A stretch of 64,000 bases of DNA from Ichthyophis bannanicus (GCA_033557465.1 CM066032.1:450738270-450802269), one strand, 5' to 3'. Counted from the first letter of the stretch, positions 1 through 11,839 are shown. The notes: generated by a model not told the origin, from the sequence alone. Numbers and translations are program-made.

Positions 1-2789
1 TTAGCCTGCAGTTTATTGGTAACCAGTGGAGATCTTTAAGTATTGGCGTGATATGGTCTGATCTGGCTAGACCACAGAGGACACGGGCAGCCGTGTTCAT
101 CGCTAGTTGAAGGGGGTTGAGGGGGTTCTTTGGTAGACCATATAGAATTACGTTTGCATAGTCGAAATGTGGTAGTATGAGGGCCTGGAAGATGGTGCGG
201 AAGTCCTTAGGGGGTAGCATGGGTTTGAGGTGTCGCAGTGTTCTGATTTTGTTGTAGATGGATCTGGTTATAATTTTTATGTGTTCCTTAAAGTCAAGGC
301 ACTGGTCCAGTGTGGTTCCGAGATATCGTATGGTACTTCGAACTGGAAGCTCAGCATCTCTTACTCTTAGGATGGGTGGAGGGGAGAAATTCTTGTTCCT
401 TGATATAAATAGAACTTCAGTTTTCTTGAAATTTATGTAGAGGTTTTGGGTGAATAGCCAGTCTGTAATTGCATTGAAGCAGTTGACAAGGTTGGATAAA
501 TCCGGGTGTTTGACTTTGAATGGAGTAAATAGTAGCACATCATCAGCGTAGATTAGTGTAGAGATATTGAAAGAACGGATGAGATTGCATATCGGCTGCA
601 TGTAGATATTGAAAAGTAGAGCGGATAGGGATGAGCCCTGTGGAACACCTTGTTGTTGGTGAAAAGGTGCCGAGGTGTGGGAGCCGACCCGGACTTGTTG
701 CCAGCGATCAGATAGATAAGATTTACACCACTCCCAAGCGAGGCCGTGAATACCCTTGTCGTAGATACAGGTGAGTAGCTGGTTGTGGTTGACGGAGTCA
801 AAGGCGGCTGAGATGTCCAGGAATATAAGAGCGAATCCATTTTCTGCATTGTCAATTCCTTTGTTAAGGTCATTGATGAGGGTGGTGAGAAGTGTTTCTA
901 CTCCATGTGATTCTCTAAACCCTTGCTGGCAGGGGTCAAGAGGGGCTGCCATGTCTATGTGTTGTTGGATCTGTCTATAGACCACCTTCTCGATTATTTT
1001 GGCAAGTAGAGGAATACTCGAGATTGGGCGGTAGGAGTCTGGTTTCATAGGATCGAGTCTGCTGTTTTTTATAAGTGGTCTTATTGAGGTTTGTTTGAGG
1101 AGTGGCGAGAATGTTCCTGTTGCAAATGATAGACTAATGATGTTCAGCAAGATTGGGCTGAGTTCAACCCGAAGAGTTCTAATCCAGTAAGCTGGGCAGG
1201 GGTCGTTCGGGGCTGTGGACGTGTTGATGCTAGCAATGAGGTCTTGGATATTCTTCACTGCAGGTGGATAAAATTCTGTGAGTGGTGGTTGCAAGGTGGG
1301 TGTTTGGCAGGGAGTGGGCGTGGTTGATACTGAGGGTTTATTTGCTGAGCGGGTCTTGGAATGGAGGAAGTCAGCGTATGACTGAGGGGGTATTGGGTCC
1401 GGTTGGGTGGGGGATGGTTCTTTAATTAGGGATCTCGCTAGGGTGAATAGGTCTCTGGGTTGTTAATAGAGCGGAGTAGGAGCTGGGCATGAATCGCTCA
1501 TTCTGCGGTATATTGTTTCACGGTGGGACTTCAGGTGTTCAAGGTACGCTGTTTTGTGGGCTTGGGAGCGAGAGCGTCTCCAGTTTCTTTCATGCTTCCT
1601 GAGTGCGATGAGGGAAGTGCGGAGTTCTGCTGAAAACCATGGAGCTTGCCGTCTTTTACTATTGTTGCTCTTGTGAGTCCCTGAATTGTCTGAAGAGGTT
1701 GGATAGGCAAAGGCTTTCAAAGTGCTGTTCCAGTTGAGGATTGCTTCTTCCAGGTTGGATGGCTGTTGTTGGAGGGTTGGAAGTACATTTTTGGAGAAGT
1801 CATCTATGACAAGAGGTCTGGGGCGTGTGGTGTTCGCGGCATTTGAGGGAGGAGTGGCCTAGTGGTTGGGACAAGGTACTACAGGCCGGAAGGTCGGTGG
1901 TTCAAATCCCTCTAGAGGACAGCAACCTTGGGCCGGAAGAACTGGGGTTTCTAGTCCCGCAGGTGCTCCTTGTGGTCTTGGGCAAGCCACTTAACCCTCC
2001 ATTGCCCATGTTCCCTGTAAGTATTAGTGTATGTGTCTCATATCCCCTCGTGTTAAATGTATCCCCCAACCGCTTTGACCCGGTGAAAAGCGGGATATAA
2101 ATGCAGCTAAATAAATAAATAAATAAATTTGTGGCAGCAGTGTGTGATGTTAGGTCGTGCTGCGAGGGGATTTGGAAAGTTATCAAGTTATGGTCAGACC
2201 AAGGAACAGGGGTGATGGATAAGTTGAGGTCAGGTTTGTGTCTCACCGCAGAGATGGGGGCGAAGATTAGGTCGAGTAGGCTTCCTTTCTGGTGCATGGG
2301 GGCCGTCACCAATTGTTCGAATTCAAGAGCTTGCATTGCATCCAGGAAGGCAACTGCCTGGTCTGTTTGTAGGGATGGTAAGTTGAAGTCTCCGAGTAGC
2401 CAATTGGGGTTGCGTGGATTGATGGGGTTGCAGGCTAGGTCGATGAAGGTGGAGATGTCGTCTGAAGGCACAGAAGGAGCTCTGTATATAAGGTTTATGG
2501 TGATAAATTTATTTGCAATGGAGACAGTGTCAGTGTGCATAGTGCTCTTGGAGGATATTAGTTGAAATTTTAGTTCTGTCTTAGCCAGAATAAAGACCCC
2601 GCCACCTTTGCGGTTGCTCCTATGGCAGGTGTAAATAGAGAAATTAGGCGGGATAATCTGATTTATGAGAGCAGCATCAGTATCAGACAACCAGGATTCT
2701 GTCACCATAAGGAGGTCTAAGTTGTGTACAGTTATAAGGTCGGAGATGACGGGCCATTTCTTGCGAACAGACCGAGAGTTTGAGTGCAC
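1..2789 (-). pseudogene. LINE ORF2: APE endonuclease plus reverse transcriptase (interrupted)
   Basis: This is the polyprotein that nicks target DNA and copies the LINE RNA into it. The endonuclease N-terminus is visible from 2789 downwards (start like NSRSVR, then VTESWL, GGGVFI, LGDFN, SDHNLI), which is the exonuclease-endonuclease-phosphatase layout. The reverse transcriptase follows with FLDISAAFD near 780-830, QGVPQGS near 620-650 and YADDVLLF near 530-560. The frame is broken by the SINE at 1849-2126 and by an in-frame TAA at 1463-1465; downstream codons stay in frame after that stop. The ATG at 2789 begins directly at the endonuclease fold, so an upstream start or ORF1 may be missing. 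Old but well preserved copy; not functional as it stands. Confidence 0.85.
1849..2126 (+). mobile_element. tRNA-derived CORE/MIR-like SINE with L2-type tail
   Basis: The head has a pol III A box (TGGCCTAGTGGTTGGG) and B box (GGTTCAAATCC). The middle carries CTTGGGCAAGCCACTTAACC, the CORE/MIR central motif. The 3' end has a GCGGGATATAAATG-like LINE tail followed by (AAAT)n. It sits in the LINE coding region, flanked by ATTTGAGG (1841-1848) and ATTTGTGG (2127-2134), a 7/8 target duplication; the LINE frame resumes after removing the SINE and one duplicate. Confidence 0.85.
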
Positions 2790-2964
2790 ATTTCAGGGCA
2801 TGATGGTGAGCTGCTTTGATGTTTTCGGGATGATTGAGTGTTACATACAGGAGATGTGGTGTGGTAGACCTGTGGCTGAATGGAAGGGGTTACCCTGGTT
2901 TTTCTTTCCCAGGTAGTGAATGGTAGGGATATGGCTATTGAATGTTAGTCAATTCTACTATGAC

Positions 2965-3125
2965 TGTTGTAAATAATCTCTTTACTGTTGAATTACATAC
3001 CTCAGTATGATTAATGTCTCTCAATCAATTGTAAACAATTAATGCAGATAATCTCTATGGCTGTCATTGAATTACATACATCAGTATGATTAATCTCTCT
3101 CAACCAATGTAAATAGTTAATACGT
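2965..3125 (+). repeat. Two-copy tandem repeat, about 80 bp unit
   Basis: A unit containing ATAATCTCT, GAATTACATAC, TCAGTATGATTAAT and TCTCTCAA occurs twice back to back with scattered differences. It lies between the LINE start at about 2935 and a forward LINE tail ending near 3290, probably in untranslated LINE sequence. Confidence 0.6.
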
Positions 3126-3129
3126 TTAC

Positions 3130-3290
3130 AATTATATTTTTAGTTTCCTATGTAGCTAATTTTACACTGTTAATGTTCCATGTAATGTTAATGTTAATTT
3201 TTGACATGTTCTCTGTAAACCGCTCCTGATCTTTGGAAGGGGCGGTATAAAAAAACACACAAATAAATAAATAAATTAATTAATGATCAA
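3130..3290 (+). mobile_element. LINE 3' end, forward strand (L2-like tail)
   Basis: The sequence TGTAAACCGCTCCTGATCTT then GGGGCGGTATAAAAA followed by (AAAT)n is the standard 3' end of an L2/CR1-like LINE. No coding part is left. It could be the 3' part of the same insertion as the reverse LINE to its left, with the 5' part inverted by twin priming. Confidence 0.6.
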
Positions 3291-3294
3291 TCTC

Positions 3295-3530
3295 TGGTCC
3301 TATTCAAATTCAGGCTAAAAACCTACCTCTTCAAAGCTGCTTTTGGATCCTGACTCCCTTATGTGTGTTTTAATCATTTCCTTTGGAGTAACCTAGTCCC
3401 CTGTTTCTTCTGTTTGTCTATCTCAAATAGATTGTAAACTCTGTGCAGCAGAGACTGTCTCTTATGAGTATGTATACAGCACTGTGTATGCCTGGTAGCA
3501 CTAGTAGTAAACTACAATATTTAATCTACT
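3295..3530 (+). mobile_element. L2-family LINE 3' end fragment
   Basis: Starts in the ORF2 C-terminus (reads LKTYLFKAAFGS then stop) and continues into the L2-type 3' UTR: ATTGTAAACTCTGTGCAGCA, GACTGTCTCT, CAGCACTGTGTATGCCTGGT, ending near a TAGTAGTA run. Strongly 5' truncated. Confidence 0.75.
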
Positions 3531-3639
3531 TGAAAGACTATGGGTCTGAGGGAAGGTCCTGGGGGGATGGGTCTAATGTTCTTGCCAACCATCGACTTTG
3601 CACAATTTACGTCTAAAGTATGTGTGTGCAAGAATTAAA

Positions 3640-4060
3640 CATTTATTATTATTTATTATTTATTACATGCACTTATATACCGCGCTATTTTCCATCAGTG
3701 CGGTTTACATAGAACCAATTAAATACACATCTCAAAACAGTCAATTTGTGTTTACAATTAACAGGCGACAAAACTTGGAATAGACAACAAGGGGTAACTA
3801 TTTACAACTGTACAGAAAGAGCTGGCTGAACGTCTGTTTGAAGTGGTTAGTTTACTGATGAGGCATATGAGGTGCTGTCATCCGGGTAGTGCGCGAGGAA
3901 AAGGTGATATTTCAGAGCTTTCCTAAACTGCGTTAAATTAGTGATTGCCCATTTACTGGGAGGGAGGCTGTTCCAGCATTTTGGTGCAGAGAATTTGAAA
4001 GCCCTGTTCACTGTTGCATACCGCATTTGGTGTTTACACAGATTTTTGGTGCACATTAAG
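3640..4060 (-). mobile_element. LINE 3' end fragment, reverse strand
   Basis: The reverse strand encodes an ORF2 C-terminal piece at 3847-4056 (motif AFKFSAPKCWNSLPPS, then LTQFRKALKYHLF), the usual end of L2/CR1-type ORF2. It is followed by a UTR with a TATATACCGCGC motif and an (ATAAT)n tail at about 3642-3665. 5' truncated. Confidence 0.75.
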
Positions 4061-5335
4061 AAAACAGCTATGGCAGATTCAAAACACTTATAGCGTAATG
4101 TGTTTAGCGAATGCCTAGTTTAAAGCAGACAAAAGGGACCTTTTCAGAAAGAAAAGTAGATACCATCGTTTCTTTATAAAGCATTAGCGTAAGTGGCCAA
4201 ATATGCACCTTAATTTAAGACGTGGTCACTTCTACCAGATCTTAAGCTGATGTAAATGCCTGCACCTAGATTTATAAAGAACACTTGTATGTTATCAAAT
4301 TTTCTAATTTTTGTGCATACTTGTATGTTCCACCAATGCATATGCCCACTCTGAAAGTATGCGCCATTGGATCTATACACGTACTTATAAAATAGCGCCC
4401 AGCATAAAAGAGGCCATTTACTCATGTAAATAAATGACCACTTAAGCAAATAAATGACTATAATACCCAGATTTAGGTGTGCTCTTACAGCCTGCATCCA
4501 GGAGGATCCTTATAAAATTAACCCTTTAACATGGTATTTAATGCTAGAACACTGTAGGCGCTGGGGAATGTGCCTTACAGTTAATGCCATATGATCTTTG
4601 TGCATTAGCTACCAACTCAGAACAGTTACATGTACCTTCACGGTGTTGTCAGATACTTTCTACAGTATCAGCCATATCATTAACATGTATTATCATGTGA
4701 CCACAAGAATTAACATCAGGAGTCATTCTCTCCACTTGCCAAGAATGCCCACTACAGTTAACTGCAGACGTTTTACAACTACCACACGTTTACTTTTGCA
4801 GTTAACAGGGCTTTTTAAAATGTACCCACGGTGTTCTGTATTCTGCTGTTTGGCTCTTTCTGATCTCTTTACCTTTCATCACTTATTTTTCTGCTGGCCT
4901 GTGCTTAGGCTGTTGCTCTCTCTCTTTCTCTATCAGGATAAGTATTTTAGGTGAAAACTGTGGGCATCTCCTCTCTCTCTCAGGGCTTAAGACAGAAGAC
5001 CTGGCCTGTTTGCATGTGTTCTCTCTCTCTATCAAGATTCACTGCCTCATGTACTGTGATGTGCAGGTATGCACCACATGTATTTTTGCCTCCAGTGGGC
5101 TAGGGGGAACTCCAACATGGGGCCAGAAGTTCTCACTTTGAGAACATAGGACACAGATACTGAGGGATTCCTTAAGGACTACATCAGTACCAGCCACCTT
5201 AAGGGAACTGCAATACACCTGGTATCCAAGAGGGTGTAACCCCATCTTTCCCCAATAAAAAAAAATGCTGAGAGACAGAAAGAGAGGGAGGCCCTGGGAA
5301 TGAAGGACTGCTACTTTCAGATCTATGTTGGGAGG
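4061..5335. other. No recognisable gene or element
   Basis: AT-rich DNA with short unsupported open frames only. I see several TATAAA-like stretches and CT-rich runs near 4915-5035, but no protein family, no terminal repeats and no tRNA-like boxes. Probably decayed repeats. Confidence 0.5.
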
Positions 5336-5339
5336 GGCC

Positions 5340-5440
5340 AGTGGAGGATTATTGTGTTGTGCTTTATCTGTTGTACACCGCTTTGAATGCCATTTGCATA
5401 AGGTGGTTAACAATTTTTTTTTAATAAATAAATAAATGTC
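5340..5440 (+). mobile_element. LINE/SINE 3' tail fragment
   Basis: GTACACCGCTTTGAATGCC then a short spacer, an A/T run and (AAAT)n. This is the shared 3' tail type of L2-like LINEs and the SINEs they mobilise. Too short to name the family. Confidence 0.5.
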
Positions 5441-5637
5441 CAAGTATGGGCAGGAAGCCTGTTACTTAGCATGGGGACTGAAACCCTCCAGCTTTGAGGA
5501 GGAAGGAAAGGTTCTCAACCTAGTGAAAAAGACAGAGCAGGTATGAAACCTCTCATAAATGGTCAGAGGAGGAAAGTATTTGCTCATAAATCCTGAGAAA
5601 GAGGTAAAACTATAGGAAAGCTTTCCAGAAGTAAGAG

Positions 5638-5888
5638 CTGGGTTTAAGTCCTGGAAATAACACAGGTTGCCTGGATTGTAAAGTAGGAGGCAAGGTGTGT
5701 CTTCCTACAAGCATAATGCTTGGAAGCTCAGTGAAACTGAAACATAGTTGGGTTTAAATCCCAAGGATTACAAGCTGCCTGGATTATTAGGAGAGAGGCA
5801 GGATGCGTCGTCCTACTGGCAGTGTGCTGAGAAAGTTCAGTGAAGTGGAAATAAAGCTGGGTTCAAAACCCAGGAATGAATCAAGTAT
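5638..5888 (+). repeat. About 112-bp tandem repeat, two and a bit copies
   Basis: Each unit starts near GCTGGGTTTAA(G/A)TCC, then TGCCTGGATT, AGGAGGCAAG or a variant, TCCTAC, and AGTGAA(A/G)(C/T)(T/G)GAAA. Units are about 5639-5750 and 5750-5862, with a third start after 5862. No coding sense; origin unknown, possibly part of a decayed LTR. Confidence 0.6.
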
Positions 5889-6039
5889 TGTGCTGGATTG
5901 TTTTATAGGATTTAAGCCAGGTGAAAGACCATGTAAACAATTGTGTACTGTATTACTTTGTTAGTAACTGCTGGTTGATGATAGGAAAGTGTGGTCTAAT
6001 ACAGTTCAAGGGAAAATACATGGTTTCTGCTTACTAAAG

Positions 6040-6720
6040 GTTCTCCGGGAACAAGCAGGAAGTCATTCCTCACATATGGGTGATGTTGACGCTGACGGAG
6101 CCCGTGTAGAAGCATCTCCCCAGCTTTCAAAGAAAGCTTTTGGGAGATGCACCATGCTTGCACGGTCCCCTTCCTGCCCAAGGGTGCTATCTTGCCTCAG
6201 TCTCCTTTTTTCTGCGGAGCCCACCGGACATGTCTGTCCCATTTCCCCAGAAAAAATGTCTCATTTTTATCTTAAATTATCCTCTTTCCGGCACGTGTAC
6301 CGGTTCCTCTTCCCACTTCTGAGCCAGCTTGCCTCGGTATCGCTCCTCGGATTCATTTCTTTGCTTTTCTCGAGATATCCCTCGACTGGTGATTCGCACC
6401 CTTTTTTGACAGGTAGGCCTTTGATCCTTGCCTGGGTTGCAGGGCCCATGGCCTCCAGCGACTGAAAAAAAAATGTGATCGGTGCAATAAGATGATGTGC
6501 CTCACTGACCCGCATGACTGCTGCTTCTGTTGCTTCAAATCAGGCCATGACTACTCGGGCTGCAACCTGTACAAGTCCATGTCTGCAAAGGCCATCAAGA
6601 GCCATCAGTTGCAGCAGGAGAAGTTCTTCCATAAATCTGACTGCGCCGGAGTTCTCGGGACACCACGCTCCACTGCCCCCTCCTTGGGAGCTGAATGGTC
6701 ATCAAACCTGCATCAGAAGA
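6040..6720 (+). mobile_element. DIRS relic (left ITR plus start of gag)
   Basis: The left end reads TTCTCCGGGAACAAGCAGGA, then CACATATGGGT and GCTTTTGGGAG, matching the left ITR of the intact DIRS copies in this window. Near 6475-6600 a diverged gag N-terminus with the paired-cysteine spacing and a CCHC-like knuckle is still legible. Everything after is lost at a junction with a CR1-like piece. Older than DIRS A-F. Confidence 0.75.
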
Positions 6721-6930
6721 CTTATGAGAAGAGAATGAAAAACCTAAATATATACATTCTTGAGGAGAGAAGGGACAAGGGAGATATGATTCAGATCTTT
6801 AAGTACTTAATTAATGAACAAACAAACTTCTTCCAAAGACGGGGAAGCTGTAAAACTAGAGGACATAGCATGAAGCTGCAAGGGGGTAAATTGAAAGGCA
6901 ATGTCAGGAAATACTTTTTCACTGAAAGCC
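6721..6930 (+). mobile_element. CR1-like LINE ORF2 fragment
   Basis: Reads as the C-terminal segment of a CR1-like ORF2 (LEERRDKGDMIQIFKYL, then TRGHSMKLQGG, then VRKYFFTES). About 70 codons only, directly after the DIRS relic. No CR1 3' terminus follows, so the piece is truncated on both sides. Confidence 0.7.
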
Positions 6931-8439
6931 CCAGAGACAGTGGGTGTCGTGGATTTGGGGCCATTGTTGCTACTACCAGCCTCAGAGAAGTGGTGGTAGC
7001 AGCGGCAATGTGCAGCAGCAGGTACCCCCGGAGGGCCGACTCTCTAGGTGACTGCCTATGTTGTCTAATGGTATCACTGGTCCTGATTAGGACATTCTGA
7101 TAGAAAGTTTGTAATAAAGGTGAAAGTAATCCAGGTATCATTTTTTTAAATTAGATTATATTACACCCTACAATATCCACATAAGATACAGAAAGTGGAA
7201 AATACTCCATAGTACAACTATAAAGACATATAAACCATAGAGAACAAACATGAATTCTAGCCCCCATCATGGAGTACCTGGTGTCGCTCAAAAAAAGGTA
7301 AAAAGAATCCTAAAGTAAGAAAATCAATAACAGGCAAACAAATAGGCTCCCTGCAATACAAAGGCCAAACCCTAATTACAAGCCTTCATAAAGCAAATAT
7401 CCTAAATACAATTACACTTATTTCCCCAGGAGAAAGGTCTCCAATTATGAGGAATCATATTGTTCCCCTTTATATGTGATCAGGCATTTGCAAGGAAATT
7501 TGAGAAAGTGGGTAGCCCCTAATGCCAAGACTCTAGGTCTTAGCTGCAGGAACGCCCTTTGCCTCAATTAAGTACCTCTGAAAATTTCCAGGAACACATT
7601 AACCACCTTACCACAAAAGGGGACAGACATCTTTTGAAAATGTAATCTCAGAATATTATTTCTATCTGCTTCAGAGCAAAAAGAAACCAACAAACTAGCA
7701 TGGGACGAAATCTCATCCTTTTAGCTTGCCAAAAAGACAGATAAATCAAGACTATCCACAATAGAAAGTTGTTCCACTTCTTCCCCATCTTGCTGCACAG
7801 ATTTTTTTCCTTTGGGAAAATAGTATTAATCGCAGCATAGTGGCTGGATGTCTGGGAGGCGCCCCGATTCAGGCACCCCAAATGTCTAGCCACTTCCCAG
7901 CTAACTCAGCCAGGCTCCTCCATGGAGCAGCAGCGGTGCCACCGCAATACCATGAAGGAGCCACGATCACCTGCCTCTCCCCAAAACATTCTTTCCCTGC
8001 AGCCCGACCCACAATCAGGCCTCCCATGACCAGAGTCGGGCTACAGGGAACCTCCTTCACCCCCTCACCTCTTCAATCTGGCCCAGCTCTGTCATCCCCA
8101 ACATCCAGGGGTCTTATTCCACCTCTGAGGTGGAATAAGTCCCGTCTAACCTGCTGACCCTTGACATACAGGGCTGACCTCAGAATTGGCCCTGTATGTC
8201 CGAGATCGCTTCCCCTCCCACCGCCTGCCTTCTCTCCTCCCCCAGCCCACCCCCCTCCTGCCCACAAACAGAGCTCCATGCACAAAGCTCCTAGACATGC
8301 GGGGAGCTCTGTTCCCACCAGCATGATCTGGGTGTTTAGCTGGTCTAAATGTCCAGATCCGCTAAACTGGGATCAGAATAATCCTCTTAGGGAAGAACAA
8401 TTCAAACTTTAGCTACACAATGCAAAGTTCCATATTAGG
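6931..8439. other. No recognisable gene or element
   Basis: 7140-7840 is AT-rich and 7840-8340 is GC/CCC-rich with overlapping open frames on both strands, which a skewed composition alone can produce. None of the translated frames shows a family I know. No TIRs or tails were found. Confidence 0.5.
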
Positions 8440-8830
8440 AGTCACTACCCAGGTGACATCATGGATAATGTGTTGAAATCCTCTGCTCAGGGTGCAACAT
8501 CTGCAAAGAAAGCTAATAAAATGAAAGAAATTATAAAGGAAAGAAATGGAGAATTAAACAAAAACAAAGGATATCATAATGGCTCTGTATCGCTCCACAT
8601 TTTAACTATTGTGTCGTTCTCATCACCACATCTAAAAAAATATATAGTGGAATTAGAAAACGTACATAAATGAGTGGCCAAAATGATGAAGGGGATGGAA
8701 GGATACCACTAATTGGAAAGGCTTAAAAAGGTTAGGATTCTTCAGCTTGGAGAAGAGAATGCTGAGAGGAGATATGATAGAGGTCTATAAATGATGAGCG
8801 GAGTGGAATAAGTAAACATGAGTCTATTGT
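8440..8830 (+). mobile_element. CR1 ORF2 fragment flanking DIRS-A
   Basis: Reads as CR1 ORF2 after the RT core (AKKANKMKEI, SSPHLKKYIVELENVHK) with several stops, and continues to a gagtggaat-agtaaac segment corresponding to codons about 90 before the CR1 C-terminus. It ends at ATTGT where DIRS-A begins, so A landed inside this CR1. Confidence 0.75.
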
Positions 8831-8994
8831 ATCTCCAGGAACAAGCAGGAATGTAGTCTTCACATATGGGTATCGTTGGTACTGACGGAGCCTGCGCGGG
8901 AACGCTCCCCAGTCTCCAATAGGAACACTTTTGGGAGCATCCCTCAGCACATGCGTGGTGCCTTCCCGCCTTTCCAACTGTCCCTCTTCAGTTC
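8831..8994 (+). repeat. Left ITR of DIRS-A
   Basis: Begins ATCTCCAGGAACAAGCAGGA and ends near CTTCAGTTC. Contains the CACATATGGGTATCG block followed by a slightly decayed version (GTTGGTACTGACGG) of the palindrome found in the other copies. No partner right ITR survives. Confidence 0.85.
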
Positions 8995-9216
8995 TTCATT
9001 TTCCGCGGAGCCGACAGGATCCATACCCTGTCACCGCAGAAAATTGTTTTCTTGTGGTCGCGTTTGCCTCCGCACGATGCTTACCAGTACCGCCGGTTCT
9101 TTTCTTTTCCAAAAAAAAACAAAAAAAACCTTATACTTTGAACTGTTTCTCTTCAGAAACTTTTCTTTTTTGGTGCTAGGCACCATTTTGGGCACTAGGC
9201 CCCATATTCCTAAAAC

Positions 9217-11035
9217 ATGGAAAAACCAACTAGTGGTTTTAAAAAATGTACTAATTGTGGCGGTACCATTTCCGTCACTGACACCCATGATTGATGTCTT
9301 AAATGTTTAGGGCCTGAACATTCTCCATCTGAATGTCTCTCCTGTATGGGGATGACTAAAAGAGGAAGACAGAACTTGGCTGCAAAGCTCGGTACCCTCT
9401 TTTCTTTGGATGCCAGATCCATTGCAGCAACATCTTCAAGGGCCTCCTCTTCCTCCCATGGATCTCAGGTAACTAAACATAAAAGCCGGTCCTCAAAGGG
9501 TAGCTCTGCTGCTAAGCATCGAGAGGCCATTGGCATTGTCCGTGAGGGAACCATACCGGCAAAGCAGCCCCGGCGGGAGGCTTTGGCTTCCAAAGAATCA
9601 ATGGGGCTCCAGGATGTTCTCGAGGCCTCGACTTCGCAAGAAATACCTGTGCCATGCTCAGGGGTCCCAGCCGTTTTCACCGGTACCGACACCCAGGCAT
9701 CGTCATTGTCGATAGACCAGAGGTTCCTCGCTATCGAACGCAGCATTGCAGCTCTTCTCTCAGCTGCGGTACCGTTGGTCCAACGGGCACTGGTACCTAC
9801 ACCGGTGCGGGCACCGGTACCAACGATACCGGCCCCAGTGGGGGAATACTTCCCACGTCATCTTTGGCTGGAATTGACAGATCGGTACCAGATCAACTCG
9901 GTACCGACTTCGATCGATACCGGGACCGTGCTTTGCATGAGCATCGTGGTCAGGAATACTTCTAATCCTCCGATTCTGAAGACTCTGACAATTCTGCTGG
10001 TACTAGAGGGTTTCTCCCAGAAGATCCCTCTTCTCCCCAATGCAGAATGTCACCTCCAGAGGACATGTCTTTTCAGGATTTTATTCGTGATATGGCCAAG
10101 GGCCTTTCAATCACAGTGGCTCCTGAAGAGGAACCCAGAGCAAAGGAATTGGAAATTCTCCAATATCCTAAAGCTTCAAAGGAGGCAGCCACTCTGCCCA
10201 TCCATGAAATTCTGCATAACATGATGCTCAGAATGTGGGAGACACCTCTGACTACATCTCCTCATTCTAGGAGACTTGATACTATGTATCAAGTTCCGCC
10301 ATGTCCTGGATTTCAAAAGACTCAGCTGCTGCACTATTCAATGGTGGTGGAGTCAGCCATGCGTAGGATGAAAAGTGCAAAGAGGCATGCATCCAATCCC
10401 CCAGGTCGTGAATGCAGGACTCTGGACGCTTTTGGGCGCCAAACTTTTCAGGCTTCCATGCTTTCAGCTAGGATCAGTTCATATATACTATATATGGAAT
10501 GTTCCTCAAGGAAGTTACAGGAGACTTGGAGCTTATGAGCCCTTTTCTCCCAGATGACAAGAGACAAGACTTTCTTGCTCTAGTTAAGCATGCTCAAGAT
10601 GTCTCCAAGTTTGTGAATCGTGCAACCTTTGACTGCTTTGAATGCATCGGCAGAACCTCTGCTATTGCTATTGGCGCACGATGGATTGCCTGGCTTCAGG
10701 CATCAGACTTGGAGACTTGGGTACAGGACAGGTTAGGCAACATTCCTTGCACGGGAGAGAATCTCTTTGGCAAGAACTGGCAGGAAAAGGCTAACGAGTT
10801 AGATGCTGACAATACTACTCTAGATAGATTGTCGAAATCTACAGCCACTCCAGCCAAAAAGAAGCCTTATAAAAAACCCTCTTTCAGCAAAAAGAGGAAA
10901 TTTTATCCTTCCTATACCCAGCAGAGTCAGACTCAGGGTCAGGTTGCCCAAAAGGGACAAACTAGACAGCAAAAGAAGCCAAAAGGCCCGAGAGCCCAAC
11001 CAGCTCCACAGGTTCAGCCCCCTCAAGGGCTTTGA
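9217..11035 (+). pseudogene. DIRS-A gag-like ORF1 (broken)
   Basis: Gag-like structural protein presumed to bind element RNA. The ATG at 9217 is aligned with the gag start of B, D, E and F. The N-terminus has C-x2-C-x12-C-x2-C-x4-H-x4-C-x2-C, which contains a CCHC knuckle; the Trp codon just before the third Cys is TGA (9292-9294). A Ser-rich QVTKHKS segment, a Pro/Val region rich in GGTACC codons, a conserved MSPPEDMSFQDFI block (10047 on) and a basic Lys-rich C-terminus follow. Frames change near 9860 and again near 10495, with a stop at 9963. The last frame ends CTT-TGA at 11030-11035. Confidence 0.85.
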
Positions 11036-11036
11036 C
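11030..11036 (+). promoter_or_regulatory. Putative +1 frameshift site (DIRS-A gag/ORF2)
   Basis: gag ends in CTT TGA C and ORF2 continues in the +1 frame from GAC at 11034. The same arrangement recurs in the other copies. Confidence 0.5.
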
Positions 11037-11675
11037 TCCTTCCTAGAGAGCTTAGCCTTCCTGCCTCTGAGTGGTCCCCAACCCCCCAATATCCCAGGCA
11101 GGTTATGCCACTTTGCCAACAGATGGCATCAGATAACAGCAGAAGATTGGACTTTGTCCATTGTAGGAGAAGGGTACAAGCTTCATTTTCACAGCATGCC
11201 CCCTCCTACAATTCTAAAGCAATTCAATTTTCAAACCTCCGCAGATGATCTGCTAGATCACGAGGTCTCAACACTTCTTGCCCAAGGGACAATAGAGGAG
11301 GTGCCCATTCTTCAACGGGGTGCAGGGTTCTACTCCCCCTATTTTCTTATTCCAAAGAAAACAGGAGGACACAGACCCATTTTAGACCTCGGAGAATTGA
11401 ACAAATACCTGTTTCGAGAGAAGTTCAAAATGATTTCTCTAGGAACTCTTCTGCCATACCTTCAAAGCCAGGATTGGCTTTGCTGTCTAGACTTAAAGGA
11501 TGCATACACTGACATTCTGATCCATCCAGATCACAGGAAATTCTTACGATTCCTTTTCAGGGGAAAACATTTCCAGTACAGGGTTCTTCCCCTTGGTCTG
11601 GCTTCAGCACCAAGGGTATTCACGAAATGCATGGCAGTAGTAGCTGCATTTCTGCAAACCCTGGGGATATTTGTC

Positions 11676-11839
11676 ATCTCCAGGAACAAGCAGGAATGAG
11701 TCTTCACATATGGGTATCGTCGGTACCGACGGAGCTTGCGCGGGAACGCTCCCCAGCGTCCAGTAAGAAAGCTTTTGGGAGCATCCCACAGCGCCTGCGC
11801 GCTGCCTTCCCGCCTTTCCCAACCGCCTCTCTCCAGTTC
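11676..11839 (+). repeat. Left ITR of DIRS-B
   Basis: 164 bp, ATCTCCAGGAACAAGCAGGA to CTCTCCAGTTC. Includes CGTCGGTACCGACG (11718-11731), a perfect 14-bp palindrome. Inverted match to 17170-17332, with small differences from the right ITR. Confidence 0.9.

Larger units (their letters stand above)
1..2935 (-). mobile_element. L2-like non-LTR retrotransposon, reverse strand, runs off the left edge
   Basis: The reverse strand reads as one LINE from an endonuclease start near 2789 to the end of the reverse transcriptase at base 1, where a LHWLP-type motif typical of L2/CR1-like LINEs is still being read. The 3' end lies outside the window. A SINE is inserted at 1849-2126. The motif style (FLDISAAFD, QGVPQGS, YADD) fits the L2 clade best; the clade is inferred from motifs, not from a tree. 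Confidence 0.85.

Noticed and set aside
7840..8340. Overlapping open frames on both strands as a gene
   Set aside because: GC/CCC-rich composition gives open frames on both strands; no family, no splice or start support.
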